A stretch of DNA of 64,000 bases from Blautia hominis (lineage in GTDB: Bacteria; Bacillota; Clostridia; Lachnospirales; Lachnospiraceae), in contig NQOF01000003.1 in assembly GCA_002270465.1 (NCBI GenBank), forward strand, positions 372,001 to 436,000, written 5' to 3'. Made by a program: the position numbers and the translations under genes. Position 1 is the first letter of the stretch, and the number at the start of each line of letters is the position of its first letter. Below, piece after piece: positions 16,813 to 26,020 of this stretch. The notes under the pieces were generated by a model that was not told the DNA's origin, made no database searches, and saw only the letters and a program-made list of their open reading frames with translations.

Positions 16813-17777
16813 GAGATTTGGCTGGAATTGATATCGGCGGAACGAAGTGTGCAGTTACCCTGGGCAGGCAGGAAGGGGACGGGATAAGGATCCTCTGTAA
16901 GGAGAAGTTCCCGACCCCAAAAGACCCTCATAAGGCAGTGGGGCGTATGGTGTCTGTCCTGGAGTCCCTGCTGAAAAAATACCCCCATGTGAGGCCGGAA
17001 GCGGTGGGAATCAGCTGCGGAGGGCCTTTGGATTCGGAGAAGGGGCTGATTTTAAGCCCGCCCAACCTTCCTGCCTGGGACGGGATCGATGTGCGCACCC
17101 CGTTCCAGGATGCGTTTCACATTCCTGCGGCAGTGCAGAATGACGCCAATGCCTGTGCGCTGGCGGAGTGGATGTGGGGTGCGGGAAGAGGGACACAGAA
17201 TATGATCTTCCTGACTTTCGGGACAGGGCTTGGAGCAGGACTGATCCTGGACGGCAGACTGTACAGCGGCACCACGGATCTGGCGGGAGAAGTGGGACAT
17301 GTACGGCTGAGAGAGGATGGCCCAAGAGGTTATGGAAAAAAAGGGTCCTTTGAGGGATACTGCAGCGGCGGCGGGATTGCCCGGCTGACAGCGGACTATG
17401 TCCGGGAATGGACGGGTGCGGGAAGAAAGACCGCCATTTGGGACGGCAGCAGGAGCATGGATGAGATTACCACTGCGGATGTGGGGAATGCGGCAGAAGC
17501 AGGGGATGAGCTGGCGCTGCTTATCCTGCAGAAGACCGGAAGGATGCTGGGCCGGGGGATTTCCATTTTAATTGATATCTTAAATCCCCAGAAGATTGTC
17601 ATCGGCAGTATCTTTTTACGCCAGGAAAGTATTTTAAGAGGCCCCATGGAAGAAATGATAAGAAAAGAGGCACTGCCTTTTTCCGAGAAGATATGTCAGA
17701 TCGTCCCGGCAGGTCTGGGGGAGGAACTGGGAGATTATGCAGCGTTGTCAGTTGCAGGAAACAGACTGGCCGGGTGA
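16809..17777 (+). CDS. ROK-family sugar kinase without the usual zinc cysteines
   Basis: 322 residues from the ATG that overlaps the SIS stop codon (ATGA). It opens LAGIDIGGTKCAVTL, the ROK phosphate loop, and has the catalytic Asp in VQNDANACALAEW and the ROK segment GEVGHVRL. The zinc-binding segment that usually reads CGCGKRGCLE appears as GYGKKGSFEGYCSG, so the zinc site is largely lost. No N-terminal HTH is present, so this is an enzyme rather than a NagC-type repressor. Likely substrates are hexoses such as glucose, mannose or N-acetylmannosamine, but specificity is not shown. Confidence 0.9.
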   Translation: MRDLAGIDIGGTKCAVTLGRQEGDGIRILCKEKFPTPKDPHKAVGRMVSVLESLLKKYPHVRPEAVGISCGGPLDSEKGLILSPPNLPAWDGIDVRTPFQDAFHIPAAVQNDANACALAEWMWGAGRGTQNMIFLTFGTGLGAGLILDGRLYSGTTDLAGEVGHVRLREDGPRGYGKKGSFEGYCSGGGIARLTADYVREWTGAGRKTAIWDGSRSMDEITTADVGNAAEAGDELALLILQKTGRMLGRGISILIDILNPQKIVIGSIFLRQESILRGPMEEMIRKEALPFSEKICQIVPAGLGEELGDYAALSVAGNRLAG

Positions 17778-17813
17778 GGCGGACAGTGAGAAAAAGCGAC
17801 GGAGGATAATAGA

Positions 17814-20800
17814 TTGAAGGTGCAGGACCCGCATTTTATATTGGAAAAGATCAGGAAGTATCTGGATGAGGATATCCGTCCCACCAGATACCGGGAGATT
17901 GTAGACATAGAGGAATGGAAATACTTTGAGACGGACATGGATGACCGTATAGATGACGCGTATCTGCCGGAGTATGATGATTCCGGCTGGGCAGACTTCC
18001 GTTTATGGGACACCTGGGGAGGATATGACAAGGTGGCCTGGTTCCGGACAACAGTGAAAATACCGGAGAGTTTTAGAGACGGCAGGATTGCAGTCAAGCT
18101 TCTGGTGGGGCCAAGGGATGGCGGTGACTCCACGGCGGAAACATTGCTGTACATAAACGGCAGTGCGGTCCAGGGCATAGATATCTGGCATGAGGAGGCG
18201 CTCCTGGAGGAAACGTTCAATAAGGAAACAAAACTCCAGTTGTCTCTCAAAGCATGGAGCGGTGTGCTGGTACCGCCAAAATTCAGGACCTTTAAGGTGG
18301 CACAGCTTGTTAAACTGGATGAGAGGGTAGATAAATTTTGTTTTGTGGTGGATACTCTGCTTCGCTGTGTCCTTCTTCTGGATGAGGGGGACCTGAGAAG
18401 GATCCGTATGACAAGACTTTTAAATGATACCTTTAAGAAGGTGAATTTCCTGAATTATAAGGAAGAGGAATACTACGGTTCTGTCTATGAGGCTCTGGAG
18501 TATATCCAGGAGAATCTGGAGGAGCTGGCAGGTGTGGAGGAGATCAAACCCACGGTTTACGGTGTTGGCCATTCCCACATTGATATGGCCTGGCTGTGGC
18601 GTCTGAATGCTACACGGGAAAAGGCTTCCCGGACATTTTCCACGGTCCTGAACCTGATGAAGCAGTATCCGGAATACCGTTTTATGCATACCTCACCACA
18701 GCTCTATAAATTTTTAAAAGAGGATTACCCTGAGATTTTCAGCCAGGTCAAAGAGAAGATTGAGGAAGGGCAGTGGGAGATTACAGGGGGGATGTGGGTG
18801 GAGCCGGATACCAATATCCCGTCCGGGGAATCCCTGGTCAGACAATTCCTTTACGGGAAACGGTATATCCGGGAGGAATTCGGAAAAGAGAGCAGTCTTG
18901 CCTGGCTTCCGGACGTTTTCGGCTACTCGGGAGCCATGCCCCAGATCATGAAAAAATGTGGGATGAAATATTTCATGACGACCAAGATCAGCTGGAACCA
19001 GTATAACCACTTTCCTTATGACACGTTCTGGTGGAAGGGGATTGACGGCAGTGAGATCTTTACGCATTTTATCACCACCCCGGAGGACGGTTCCTGGTTT
19101 TACACTTATAACGGCCATATGACCCCGGAGGAAGTGACAGGGGTGTGGAAGAATTATAAAGATAAGGATAAGAATGATAGTCTTCTCATCGCTTACGGAT
19201 GGGGGGACGGCGGAGGCGGTCCCACCAGAGAAATGCTGGAGACCAGCCGTGTCATGAAGAATATCCCGGGGATTCCCAGAGTGAGGATGACTTCTGCGGA
19301 AGGCTACTTTGAGAAGATTTATGAGCGCACCAAAGAAGAAGAACTTGGTAAGTGGGATGGAGAACTGTATTTTGAACTGCACAGAGGCACGTATACTTCC
19401 CAGGCGGCAAACAAGAAGTATAACCGGAAGACAGAAGTGCTCCTGCATGATATTGAAATGATGGCGGAGCTGGGGACGCTCCTTGCCAAGAAGGGGGACT
19501 ACCCAAAAGAGAAGCTGGACGAGATGTGGGAGAGAACGCTTTTGAACCAGTTCCATGATATTCTGCCGGGTTCCTCCATCAGGCAGGTGTATGAGGACAC
19601 TGCCAGGGATTATGAATGGATAAAGGATGAGGGAACGAAACTGCTTCGGGCAGCCGGGCGGAATCTGGATATGTCCCTGGAAGTGGAGAAGGATTCCCTT
19701 GTGCTTTACAATACCGCGGGGTATGAGCGCTCTGACTATGTGTGTATCCCTTATGGCGGACAGGTCACAAAGGGCATGTGTGTTTGGGATAAGGACACCC
19801 TGGTCAGGGGACAGGATACTGAGGATGGGATCCTGCTGTATGCGGAGCATATCCCTGCCTGCGGATTTAAAACCTTTGCCATTTCTCCGCCCTGTGGGGA
19901 GGAAAGCGCCCATGACCGGGATGAGCTTACCATGGACCGGGATCATGCTGAAAACAGGTTTTATGAGGTGCGCTTTAATGAAAACGGTGAGATCTGTTAT
20001 CTCTTTGACAAAGAGAACAATAGGAAGGTGACCTGTGATTCCCCTATGAATGTCTTTGCTGCCTATGAAGACAAACCGCAGCGTTTTGACGCGTGGGATG
20101 TGGATGTCTATTACAAGGAGAAGAAATATGCTCCTTTTGTACTTCAAAAACGTGATGTGGCGGAGTGCGGCGCGGAGAGGGCGGTGCTTCGGCAGGTGTG
20201 GACGTTCAACGCGTCTACCGTGACCCAGGACTTTATTCTTTACGCCAAGAGCAGAAGGATTGATTTTGCCACCACAGTGGACTGGAGGGAAAAGCAAGTA
20301 TTCTTTAAAACTTATTTCCCGGTGGATATCCACAGTACAGAGGCTTCTTATGAGATTCAGTTTGGCAATATCAAACGTCCCACACACACCAACACGGAGT
20401 GGGATTTTGCCAGATTTGAAGTCCCGGGACATAGATGGGCAGATCTGTCGGAGGGCAGCTACGGAGCGGCGCTTCTGAATGACTGTAAATACGGATGGGA
20501 TATCCATGAAAATGTACTGGGGCTGTCTTTGATCAAATCCGCCGTAAGGCCGGATGAGACGGCTGACCGGAGAATCCATACGTTTACCTATTCTCTTTTC
20601 CCGCACAAGGGTGGAAATGCCGTGCAGGAGATCCAGAGAGAGGCCCAGAATCTGAATATGCCTCTGCTGACCGGAATGGCCAAAGGAAGTAAGCCGGGAA
20701 CAGGAGCGGCAGAATTTTCTCTGGTGCGTACGGACAGCGGCCATGTGATGATAGATACCATAAAACGCTCGGAGGACGGGACCGGGTGTGTGGTGAGGCT

Positions 20801-20978
20801 TTATGAATTTGCCAACCAGGCGGATACGGATGTGAGCCTGGTATTTGGGATCCCGGTTAAAAAAGTAATAGAGACAAATCTCTGTGAAGAAGAAGAGAAG
20901 GAACTGGAATTTAACGGAAATCAAATTCATTTCGGAGTGGGATGTTATGAAATCAAGACATTTAAGGTTTACTTCTGA
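17814..20978 (+). CDS. GH38 alpha-mannosidase, long form (second of three)
   Basis: 1054 residues. The gene starts at TTG (17814), supported by GGAGG eight bases upstream; GTG at 17820 is another option. An N-terminal beta-sandwich of about 240 residues, with the pattern of long bacterial and yeast-type enzymes (WADFRLWDTWGGYDKVAWFRTTV), precedes the catalytic domain. That domain has zinc motif GHSHIDMAWLW, nucleophile motif LPDVFGYSGAMPQI and YGWGDGGGGPTREM. The DVFGYS motif places it in a different GH38 branch from the two shorter paralogues. It is cytoplasmic, as no signal peptide is seen. Confidence 0.92.
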   Translation: MKVQDPHFILEKIRKYLDEDIRPTRYREIVDIEEWKYFETDMDDRIDDAYLPEYDDSGWADFRLWDTWGGYDKVAWFRTTVKIPESFRDGRIAVKLLVGPRDGGDSTAETLLYINGSAVQGIDIWHEEALLEETFNKETKLQLSLKAWSGVLVPPKFRTFKVAQLVKLDERVDKFCFVVDTLLRCVLLLDEGDLRRIRMTRLLNDTFKKVNFLNYKEEEYYGSVYEALEYIQENLEELAGVEEIKPTVYGVGHSHIDMAWLWRLNATREKASRTFSTVLNLMKQYPEYRFMHTSPQLYKFLKEDYPEIFSQVKEKIEEGQWEITGGMWVEPDTNIPSGESLVRQFLYGKRYIREEFGKESSLAWLPDVFGYSGAMPQIMKKCGMKYFMTTKISWNQYNHFPYDTFWWKGIDGSEIFTHFITTPEDGSWFYTYNGHMTPEEVTGVWKNYKDKDKNDSLLIAYGWGDGGGGPTREMLETSRVMKNIPGIPRVRMTSAEGYFEKIYERTKEEELGKWDGELYFELHRGTYTSQAANKKYNRKTEVLLHDIEMMAELGTLLAKKGDYPKEKLDEMWERTLLNQFHDILPGSSIRQVYEDTARDYEWIKDEGTKLLRAAGRNLDMSLEVEKDSLVLYNTAGYERSDYVCIPYGGQVTKGMCVWDKDTLVRGQDTEDGILLYAEHIPACGFKTFAISPPCGEESAHDRDELTMDRDHAENRFYEVRFNENGEICYLFDKENNRKVTCDSPMNVFAAYEDKPQRFDAWDVDVYYKEKKYAPFVLQKRDVAECGAERAVLRQVWTFNASTVTQDFILYAKSRRIDFATTVDWREKQVFFKTYFPVDIHSTEASYEIQFGNIKRPTHTNTEWDFARFEVPGHRWADLSEGSYGAALLNDCKYGWDIHENVLGLSLIKSAVRPDETADRRIHTFTYSLFPHKGGNAVQEIQREAQNLNMPLLTGMAKGSKPGTGAAEFSLVRTDSGHVMIDTIKRSEDGTGCVVRLYEFANQADTDVSLVFGIPVKKVIETNLCEEEEKELEFNGNQIHFGVGCYEIKTFKVYF

Positions 20979-20994
20979 GAGATAAAAAAAGCGA

Positions 20995-21042
20995 ATGGGT
21001 TGGCGCCCGGGGACGAATCCGTCTTTCGGGGCGTCAGCCCAT
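20995..21042 (+). other. Strong intercistronic hairpin between GH38 and GH2 genes
   Basis: ATGGGTTGGCGCCC (20995-21008) pairs with GGGCGTCAGCCCAT (21029-21042) over 14 positions with two G-U pairs, with a smaller stem inside the loop. No T-run follows, so it looks like an mRNA stability or processing element rather than a terminator. The GH2 ribosome site (GGAGAGGA) lies just past it. Confidence 0.55.
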
Positions 21043-21065
21043 GTTCTGCGTGGAGAGGAAATACT

Positions 21066-23690
21066 ATGGAGATATCATTGTCAAAACTGAAATGGGAAGT
21101 AAAGGGGTACTGGCCCTATGTGCCTGTGAAGGAAAAAAGTATGGAGACAGGGCAGACCCTGCACGGTGTGACGCCCTGGATCCCCGCCAAGGTTCCGGGC
21201 GGCGTTCATTATGATCTGTGGAAAGCCGGGCTGATTGAACATCCTTATTATGGGATGAATAGCCTGAACTGTGAATGGGTGGAAAACAGGTGGTGGATGT
21301 ACCGCACAGAGTTTCCGGAGGATCTGGACGGAGTAAACCTCTCAGGGGAGAAGGTCACTCTGATATGCAGAGGACTGGATTATGAGGCGGAGGTGTTTTT
21401 TAACGATGAGCGGGTGGGGAGCAGGAAGGGGATGTATGAGCCTCTGGAAATAAACCTGACCGGAAGGATCAGAAGCAGGAATAAGCTGGTGGTCCTTTTC
21501 CGGGGCGTGCCCCAGGAGATGGGACAGATTGGCTATACCTCCCGCACATCCACACAGAAAAGCCGGTTTAATTATAAGTGGGATTTTTCCACCAGACTGG
21601 TCAATATAGGGTTCTGGCAGGATGTACTGCTGCGCACGGACCGGGAGGTGTGTCTGAAGGACTGCCATATAGACACGGACTACAGTATGGGGAAAGGGAA
21701 GATTTATTTCAAAGCCAGGCTGGAGGATAACAGGGTAGCCGGACATGGAAAGCTTAAAATAGAAGCCAGGATAAAAGAACTGGGCAGTCAAAACAGCCTG
21801 GATGTGAAGCTGCTTCGGGGCTTTGGATGTGATACAGGTGATACGGAAGAGAAAAAGATAACAGAGGAGACCCGGAAGATAGAAGCAGATGGGGTACAGG
21901 TGGATGAGGCTTTTGAGATAGAAAATCCCTCTCTCTGGTATCCCAATGGGTATGGCAGCCAGCCGCTGTATCTGTTTCAGGCAGCAGTTATGGATGAGAC
22001 GGGGCTTCTTTGGGAAAAGGAGTGGAGAGTGGGACTGCGCGCTCTGGAGTATGCGCAGAATGAAGGCGCCGTGGACGCCCTGCCTTATACTTTTGTCATA
22101 AACCGGAAGAAGATATACATAAAGGGAGTGAATATGACCCCCCTGGACCATATTTACGGCAATGTGTCTAAGGCGCAATATGAACATATGGTGGCGGCCA
22201 TGGTAAACGCAGGGGTGAACCTGGTGCGGGTATGGGGCGGAGGCCTCATCGAGACTGAGGAATTTTACCGTCTTTGTGATGAGAACGGGATCATGGTATG
22301 GCAGGAGTTTATACAGTCCAGCTCGGGGATCGATAACCGTCCCTGCCAGGATGAGGAATTTCTGGGGCTGCTAAAGAAGAATGCGGCTGCTGCGGTGGAG
22401 GAAAAAAGGAATCATACGTCCCTGGTGGTCTACAGCGGCGGAAATGAACTGATGGAGAAGGAAAATACGCCCTGTTCTGCTGAGAATAAGAACTTAAAAA
22501 TGCTGCAGGCGGTTGTGGAGCGTCTGGACGGCAGGCGTATGTTCCTGCCCACATCGGCTTCCGGTCCGAGAGAGTTTATCTCCGGAGAAAAGGGTGTCAG
22601 CCATGATGTCCACGGGAGCTGGAGATATGAGGGAAACCCGGGGCATTATGAGCTGTACGGGGAGTCGGACAATCTCTTCCACAGTGAATTCGGGATGGAT
22701 GGGACCAGCAGTGTGAAATCCCTTAAAAAGTTTCTGCCGGAAGAATCCCTCCGCCCCACCCCTATGTCGGGGGACGGGAACTGGCAGCACCACGGTGAAT
22801 GGTGGGGGACGTATTTCCGGGACTGTGAGATGTTTGGAGAGATTCCAAAAGATACGGCACATCTGGATGAATTTGTAACATGCAGCCAGTACCTTCAGGC
22901 GGAGGGGCTGCGTTTCATCGTGGAGGCGGACAGAAGAAGGGCATTTCAGAACAGCGGCGTTATCATCTGGCAGTTAAATGAGCCGTGGCCCAATGCCTCC
23001 TGTACGAATCTGATGGATTATTATGGGGAGACAAAACCTGCCTATTATATGGTGAAGAAAGCCTTTGAGCCGCTGCATGTTTCGGTGGATTACCGTTCTT
23101 TGCAGGTGAAGAAGGGGAAAGAAAGTGTCTTCCCAATCTATGTATCCAATTCCGGAACAGAGGGTGCGGTACGGATTGAGGCTGTGGCCAGGGACTCGTC
23201 GGGGAAGGTGCTGACAGAAAAGGCCATGGAGCGCAGCGTCCCCGTGGGGAAAAGCTCTCTGGTGACGGAACTCTCGGTTGAGATTCCGCAGGAGGACGGC
23301 CTTTATTATATTACGGTATCCTGCGGCTGCAAAACAGGGGAGAGAACAGAGAATACTTATCTTTTCAGCACCCTGGAGAAAGAGCTTCTGCGGCCGTTAA
23401 AAGAGATGGAGAATGAGGCTGCCATTGTCCGGGAAGAGGAAGAAAACCTGGGGAACGGAAGGTTCAGAAAAAAGGTATGGATAACAAACACAGGAAGTAA
23501 GATGGTTGTGCAGGCAGGGATAGAGCTGGAGGAGGATGGTTATTGGATGCTGGGCAATGACAATTATATTGTTCTGGCTCCGGGGGAAGAAAGGTGTCTG
23601 ACTTTCCTGCTCATCCCCAAACAGGCAGGTACGTTCCTGGATGTGGAAAATGGCGGGGGAGAGAGAACCTGCCGTTTGAACTGGCTGTGA
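21066..23690 (+). CDS. GH2 beta-mannosidase-like glycoside hydrolase
   Basis: 874 residues from the ATG at 21066, preceded by GGAGAGGAAATACT; an upstream in-frame start at 21000 would run through the hairpin and is unlikely. Domain order is a sugar-binding jelly roll (WWMYRTEFPEDL, WDFSTRLVNIGFWQDV), an immunoglobulin-like domain, then a TIM barrel. The acid/base glutamate is in YSGGNELME and the nucleophile in HSEFGMDG. IIWQLNEPWPNAS is the aglycone wall typical of beta-mannosidases. It is cytoplasmic. With the GH38 enzymes it would complete removal of mannose in both anomeric linkages. Confidence 0.88.
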   Translation: MEISLSKLKWEVKGYWPYVPVKEKSMETGQTLHGVTPWIPAKVPGGVHYDLWKAGLIEHPYYGMNSLNCEWVENRWWMYRTEFPEDLDGVNLSGEKVTLICRGLDYEAEVFFNDERVGSRKGMYEPLEINLTGRIRSRNKLVVLFRGVPQEMGQIGYTSRTSTQKSRFNYKWDFSTRLVNIGFWQDVLLRTDREVCLKDCHIDTDYSMGKGKIYFKARLEDNRVAGHGKLKIEARIKELGSQNSLDVKLLRGFGCDTGDTEEKKITEETRKIEADGVQVDEAFEIENPSLWYPNGYGSQPLYLFQAAVMDETGLLWEKEWRVGLRALEYAQNEGAVDALPYTFVINRKKIYIKGVNMTPLDHIYGNVSKAQYEHMVAAMVNAGVNLVRVWGGGLIETEEFYRLCDENGIMVWQEFIQSSSGIDNRPCQDEEFLGLLKKNAAAAVEEKRNHTSLVVYSGGNELMEKENTPCSAENKNLKMLQAVVERLDGRRMFLPTSASGPREFISGEKGVSHDVHGSWRYEGNPGHYELYGESDNLFHSEFGMDGTSSVKSLKKFLPEESLRPTPMSGDGNWQHHGEWWGTYFRDCEMFGEIPKDTAHLDEFVTCSQYLQAEGLRFIVEADRRRAFQNSGVIIWQLNEPWPNASCTNLMDYYGETKPAYYMVKKAFEPLHVSVDYRSLQVKKGKESVFPIYVSNSGTEGAVRIEAVARDSSGKVLTEKAMERSVPVGKSSLVTELSVEIPQEDGLYYITVSCGCKTGERTENTYLFSTLEKELLRPLKEMENEAAIVREEEENLGNGRFRKKVWITNTGSKMVVQAGIELEEDGYWMLGNDNYIVLAPGEERCLTFLLIPKQAGTFLDVENGGGERTCRLNWL

Positions 23691-23715
23691 AAAATTACGG
23701 TGGGAGGGATAACAG

Positions 23716-26007
23716 ATGGCAACCGTTTATAACAGGGATGATTTCCGGCTGGAGCTGGAATTTACAAGGATTTACAGAGAACATGCGGGGGAACATAAAG
23801 CCGTACGGGAGGCAGAATGCCTGAAATGGCAGCTGCCCAGGATCCTTTTGGATATAGAGGAGGATGACCTGGTTCCGGGGGGCTGTCATTACGGGGCAGT
23901 GGGATTTTCCAGCCAGATTGGCGGATTCCTTTATTATTATCATGAAGATAAAATAAGAGCCGAGATGGAAAGAAAGAAGGAAGATAGCGCTTACACGGAG
24001 GCGTTATCTGATATGCTGGAATTCTGGAAAGAGGAGAACAGCAGGACAAGGCTTCGGGGGACATACCCAAAGCGGCAGCTTTTGGCCCTTCCCACAGATG
24101 ACTGGGAGGGGGAAAAGGCGGTAACTTATCCTCTCTACAGGATTGCCGGGGCTATTTTAGATTTTCATAAACTGCTTGAACTGGGATATCCGGGTATGGT
24201 CAGCAGGATTGAGGCGTATCTGGCTGCTTCTGAGGCGGGAAGTGATGCCCATGGGTTATACAGAGGAATGCAGATTGCTTTGGAAGCCCTGGGGGAAGTG
24301 ATAGCCTGTTACAGGGACCGGGCAGCAGAAAAAAGAGAACGGGCCAGGAGGGAAGGCAGGCCGGAAGCGGCCCGGCGTATGGACGCTGTGGCCTGTGCGA
24401 TGGAGTCCATTCTGGTGAAAAAGCCGGAACATCTGCTGGAAGCAATGGAACTTTTCTGGATGTATGTGCTGGTCTCTGAGGTGCGCAACTATGGCAGGAT
24501 TGACGATTATCTGGGAGATTTTTATGCGGCGGATATTGACAGCGGTCATCTGACGCAGGAGCAGGCGGACGCAATGATCCGGAAGCTGTGGGAGCGTATG
24601 GGGAAAAGGCGCACCATCACGGACGGAAGGATTTTTATCGGCGGCAGAGGGCGCAGATGTGAAAAGAATGCGGACAGGCTGGCAAAGTCCTGCATACAGG
24701 CCACCAGGAGCCTGAAGAATCCGGACCCGCAGCTTTCGCTCCGGTTTTACAAAGGCATGGATGAAGAACTGCTGGATCTGGCATATGAAGCCATCGGGGA
24801 GGGGTGCACCTATCCGGTCCTCTACAACGATGATGTGATCATCAGAGATGTGGAACATGCCTTTTCTCTTCCCAGGGAGGAGGCGGTGCATTATGTTCCT
24901 TATGGCTGCGGGGAATATGTCATTGATCATGAGAGTTTTGGTACACCCAGCGGTGTCATCAACCTGCTGAAAGGACTGGAAATCTTTCTTAGGTATGGAA
25001 GGCCTCAGGATGCCAGATATCTGTCTGTAAATAACGGACTGGATGTGTTGGGAAAGATCAGAGAGATCACGGGAGCGGGGAAGCCCTTTGAAGCGTATGA
25101 AAGTTTTGAGGAGTTCTACGGGGATTTCAAGAAGTGGATCGCCTTTCACATAGAGGCAGCCGCATGGCAGGAGAAGGCGGAATATGATTTTGCAGGGCAG
25201 GTCTGCTGTCTTCCGTATTTATCCATGCTGTATGATGACTGCTGTGAACGGGGAAAGGGAATCTTTGAAGGCGGGATCCGGTATCTGGGAGGCACGCTGG
25301 AGAGCTATGGAAATGTGAATACAGCGGACAGCCTGTACGCTATAAAGAAGCTTGTGTTTGAGGATAAGTGTGTGGACAGGGAGGAACTGCTGGAGGCTTT
25401 GTGTCATGATTTCAGGGGATATGAGCTTTTGCAGAGGCGGCTGAAAAAATGCGGTAAGTTCGGAAACGATGAGGAGGGGCCGGATGGGATGATGAAGGAC
25501 TTGCACCGGTTTGTCTGTCTGAAGGCAAGGGAGCAGGCGGAAAAAAACGGACTGGACAGCTACCTGGTGGTGGTGATCAACAACAGTGCGAATACCTCCC
25601 TGGGGCTTTTGACCCACGCCTCCCCGGATGGAAGAAATGCGTATCTGCCCATGGCGAACGCCAACAGCCCCCAGGCGGGAGGCGACAAAAGCGGTGTGAC
25701 CGCGGTGCTGAACTCCATGCTGAAGATGGACACGGATATCCATGCGGGGGCGGTGCAGAACATCCGATTTTCCACAGATACGTTCTGTCATCACCGGGGC
25801 GCTGCCAGAGGGGTGATGGAAGCTTATTTTGAGCATGGAGGCGCACAGCTTATGGTGACGGTGACGGGGCGTGAGGATTTGGAACAGGCCATGGAACATC
25901 CGGAAAAGTATGGAAATCTGCTTGTGCGGGTGGGCGGATTCAGCGCCAGGTTCGTAGAGCTGTCCAGGGAAGTGCAGGGGGATATCCTGAGCAGGACCTG
26001 TTATTGA
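23716..26007 (+). CDS. Glycyl radical enzyme of the dehydratase/lyase class, substrate unknown
   Basis: 763 residues, the length of pyruvate formate-lyase-like proteins. The C-terminal radical motif RVGGFSARF places the radical on Gly741. The active-site thiyl loop reads YGCGEYV, with Cys398 followed by Glu400. That Gly-Cys-x-Glu arrangement is typical of diol dehydratases and C-O, C-N or C-S lyases, whereas pyruvate formate-lyase has adjacent cysteines. No eut/pdu shell genes lie nearby, so it is not obviously part of a microcompartment. It is followed by its own activating enzyme. Located inside a glycosidase operon, it probably acts on a sugar or sugar-acid derivative. Confidence 0.9.
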   Translation: MATVYNRDDFRLELEFTRIYREHAGEHKAVREAECLKWQLPRILLDIEEDDLVPGGCHYGAVGFSSQIGGFLYYYHEDKIRAEMERKKEDSAYTEALSDMLEFWKEENSRTRLRGTYPKRQLLALPTDDWEGEKAVTYPLYRIAGAILDFHKLLELGYPGMVSRIEAYLAASEAGSDAHGLYRGMQIALEALGEVIACYRDRAAEKRERARREGRPEAARRMDAVACAMESILVKKPEHLLEAMELFWMYVLVSEVRNYGRIDDYLGDFYAADIDSGHLTQEQADAMIRKLWERMGKRRTITDGRIFIGGRGRRCEKNADRLAKSCIQATRSLKNPDPQLSLRFYKGMDEELLDLAYEAIGEGCTYPVLYNDDVIIRDVEHAFSLPREEAVHYVPYGCGEYVIDHESFGTPSGVINLLKGLEIFLRYGRPQDARYLSVNNGLDVLGKIREITGAGKPFEAYESFEEFYGDFKKWIAFHIEAAAWQEKAEYDFAGQVCCLPYLSMLYDDCCERGKGIFEGGIRYLGGTLESYGNVNTADSLYAIKKLVFEDKCVDREELLEALCHDFRGYELLQRRLKKCGKFGNDEEGPDGMMKDLHRFVCLKAREQAEKNGLDSYLVVVINNSANTSLGLLTHASPDGRNAYLPMANANSPQAGGDKSGVTAVLNSMLKMDTDIHAGAVQNIRFSTDTFCHHRGAARGVMEAYFEHGGAQLMVTVTGREDLEQAMEHPEKYGNLLVRVGGFSARFVELSREVQGDILSRTCY

Positions 26008-26020
26008 CGAGGAGATTGTG

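Noticed and set aside
18714-20930. A 738-codon minus-strand frame inside the long GH38 gene
   Set aside because: It is entirely antisense to a well-supported GH38 enzyme and has no family motifs; long antisense frames are common in G-rich coding strands such as this one.
23716-26007. Pyruvate formate-lyase as the identity of the glycyl radical enzyme
   Set aside because: The thiyl loop is Gly-Cys-x-Glu with a single cysteine, not the adjacent cysteine pair of pyruvate formate-lyase, and the activase has the extra cluster insert of the dehydratase class.
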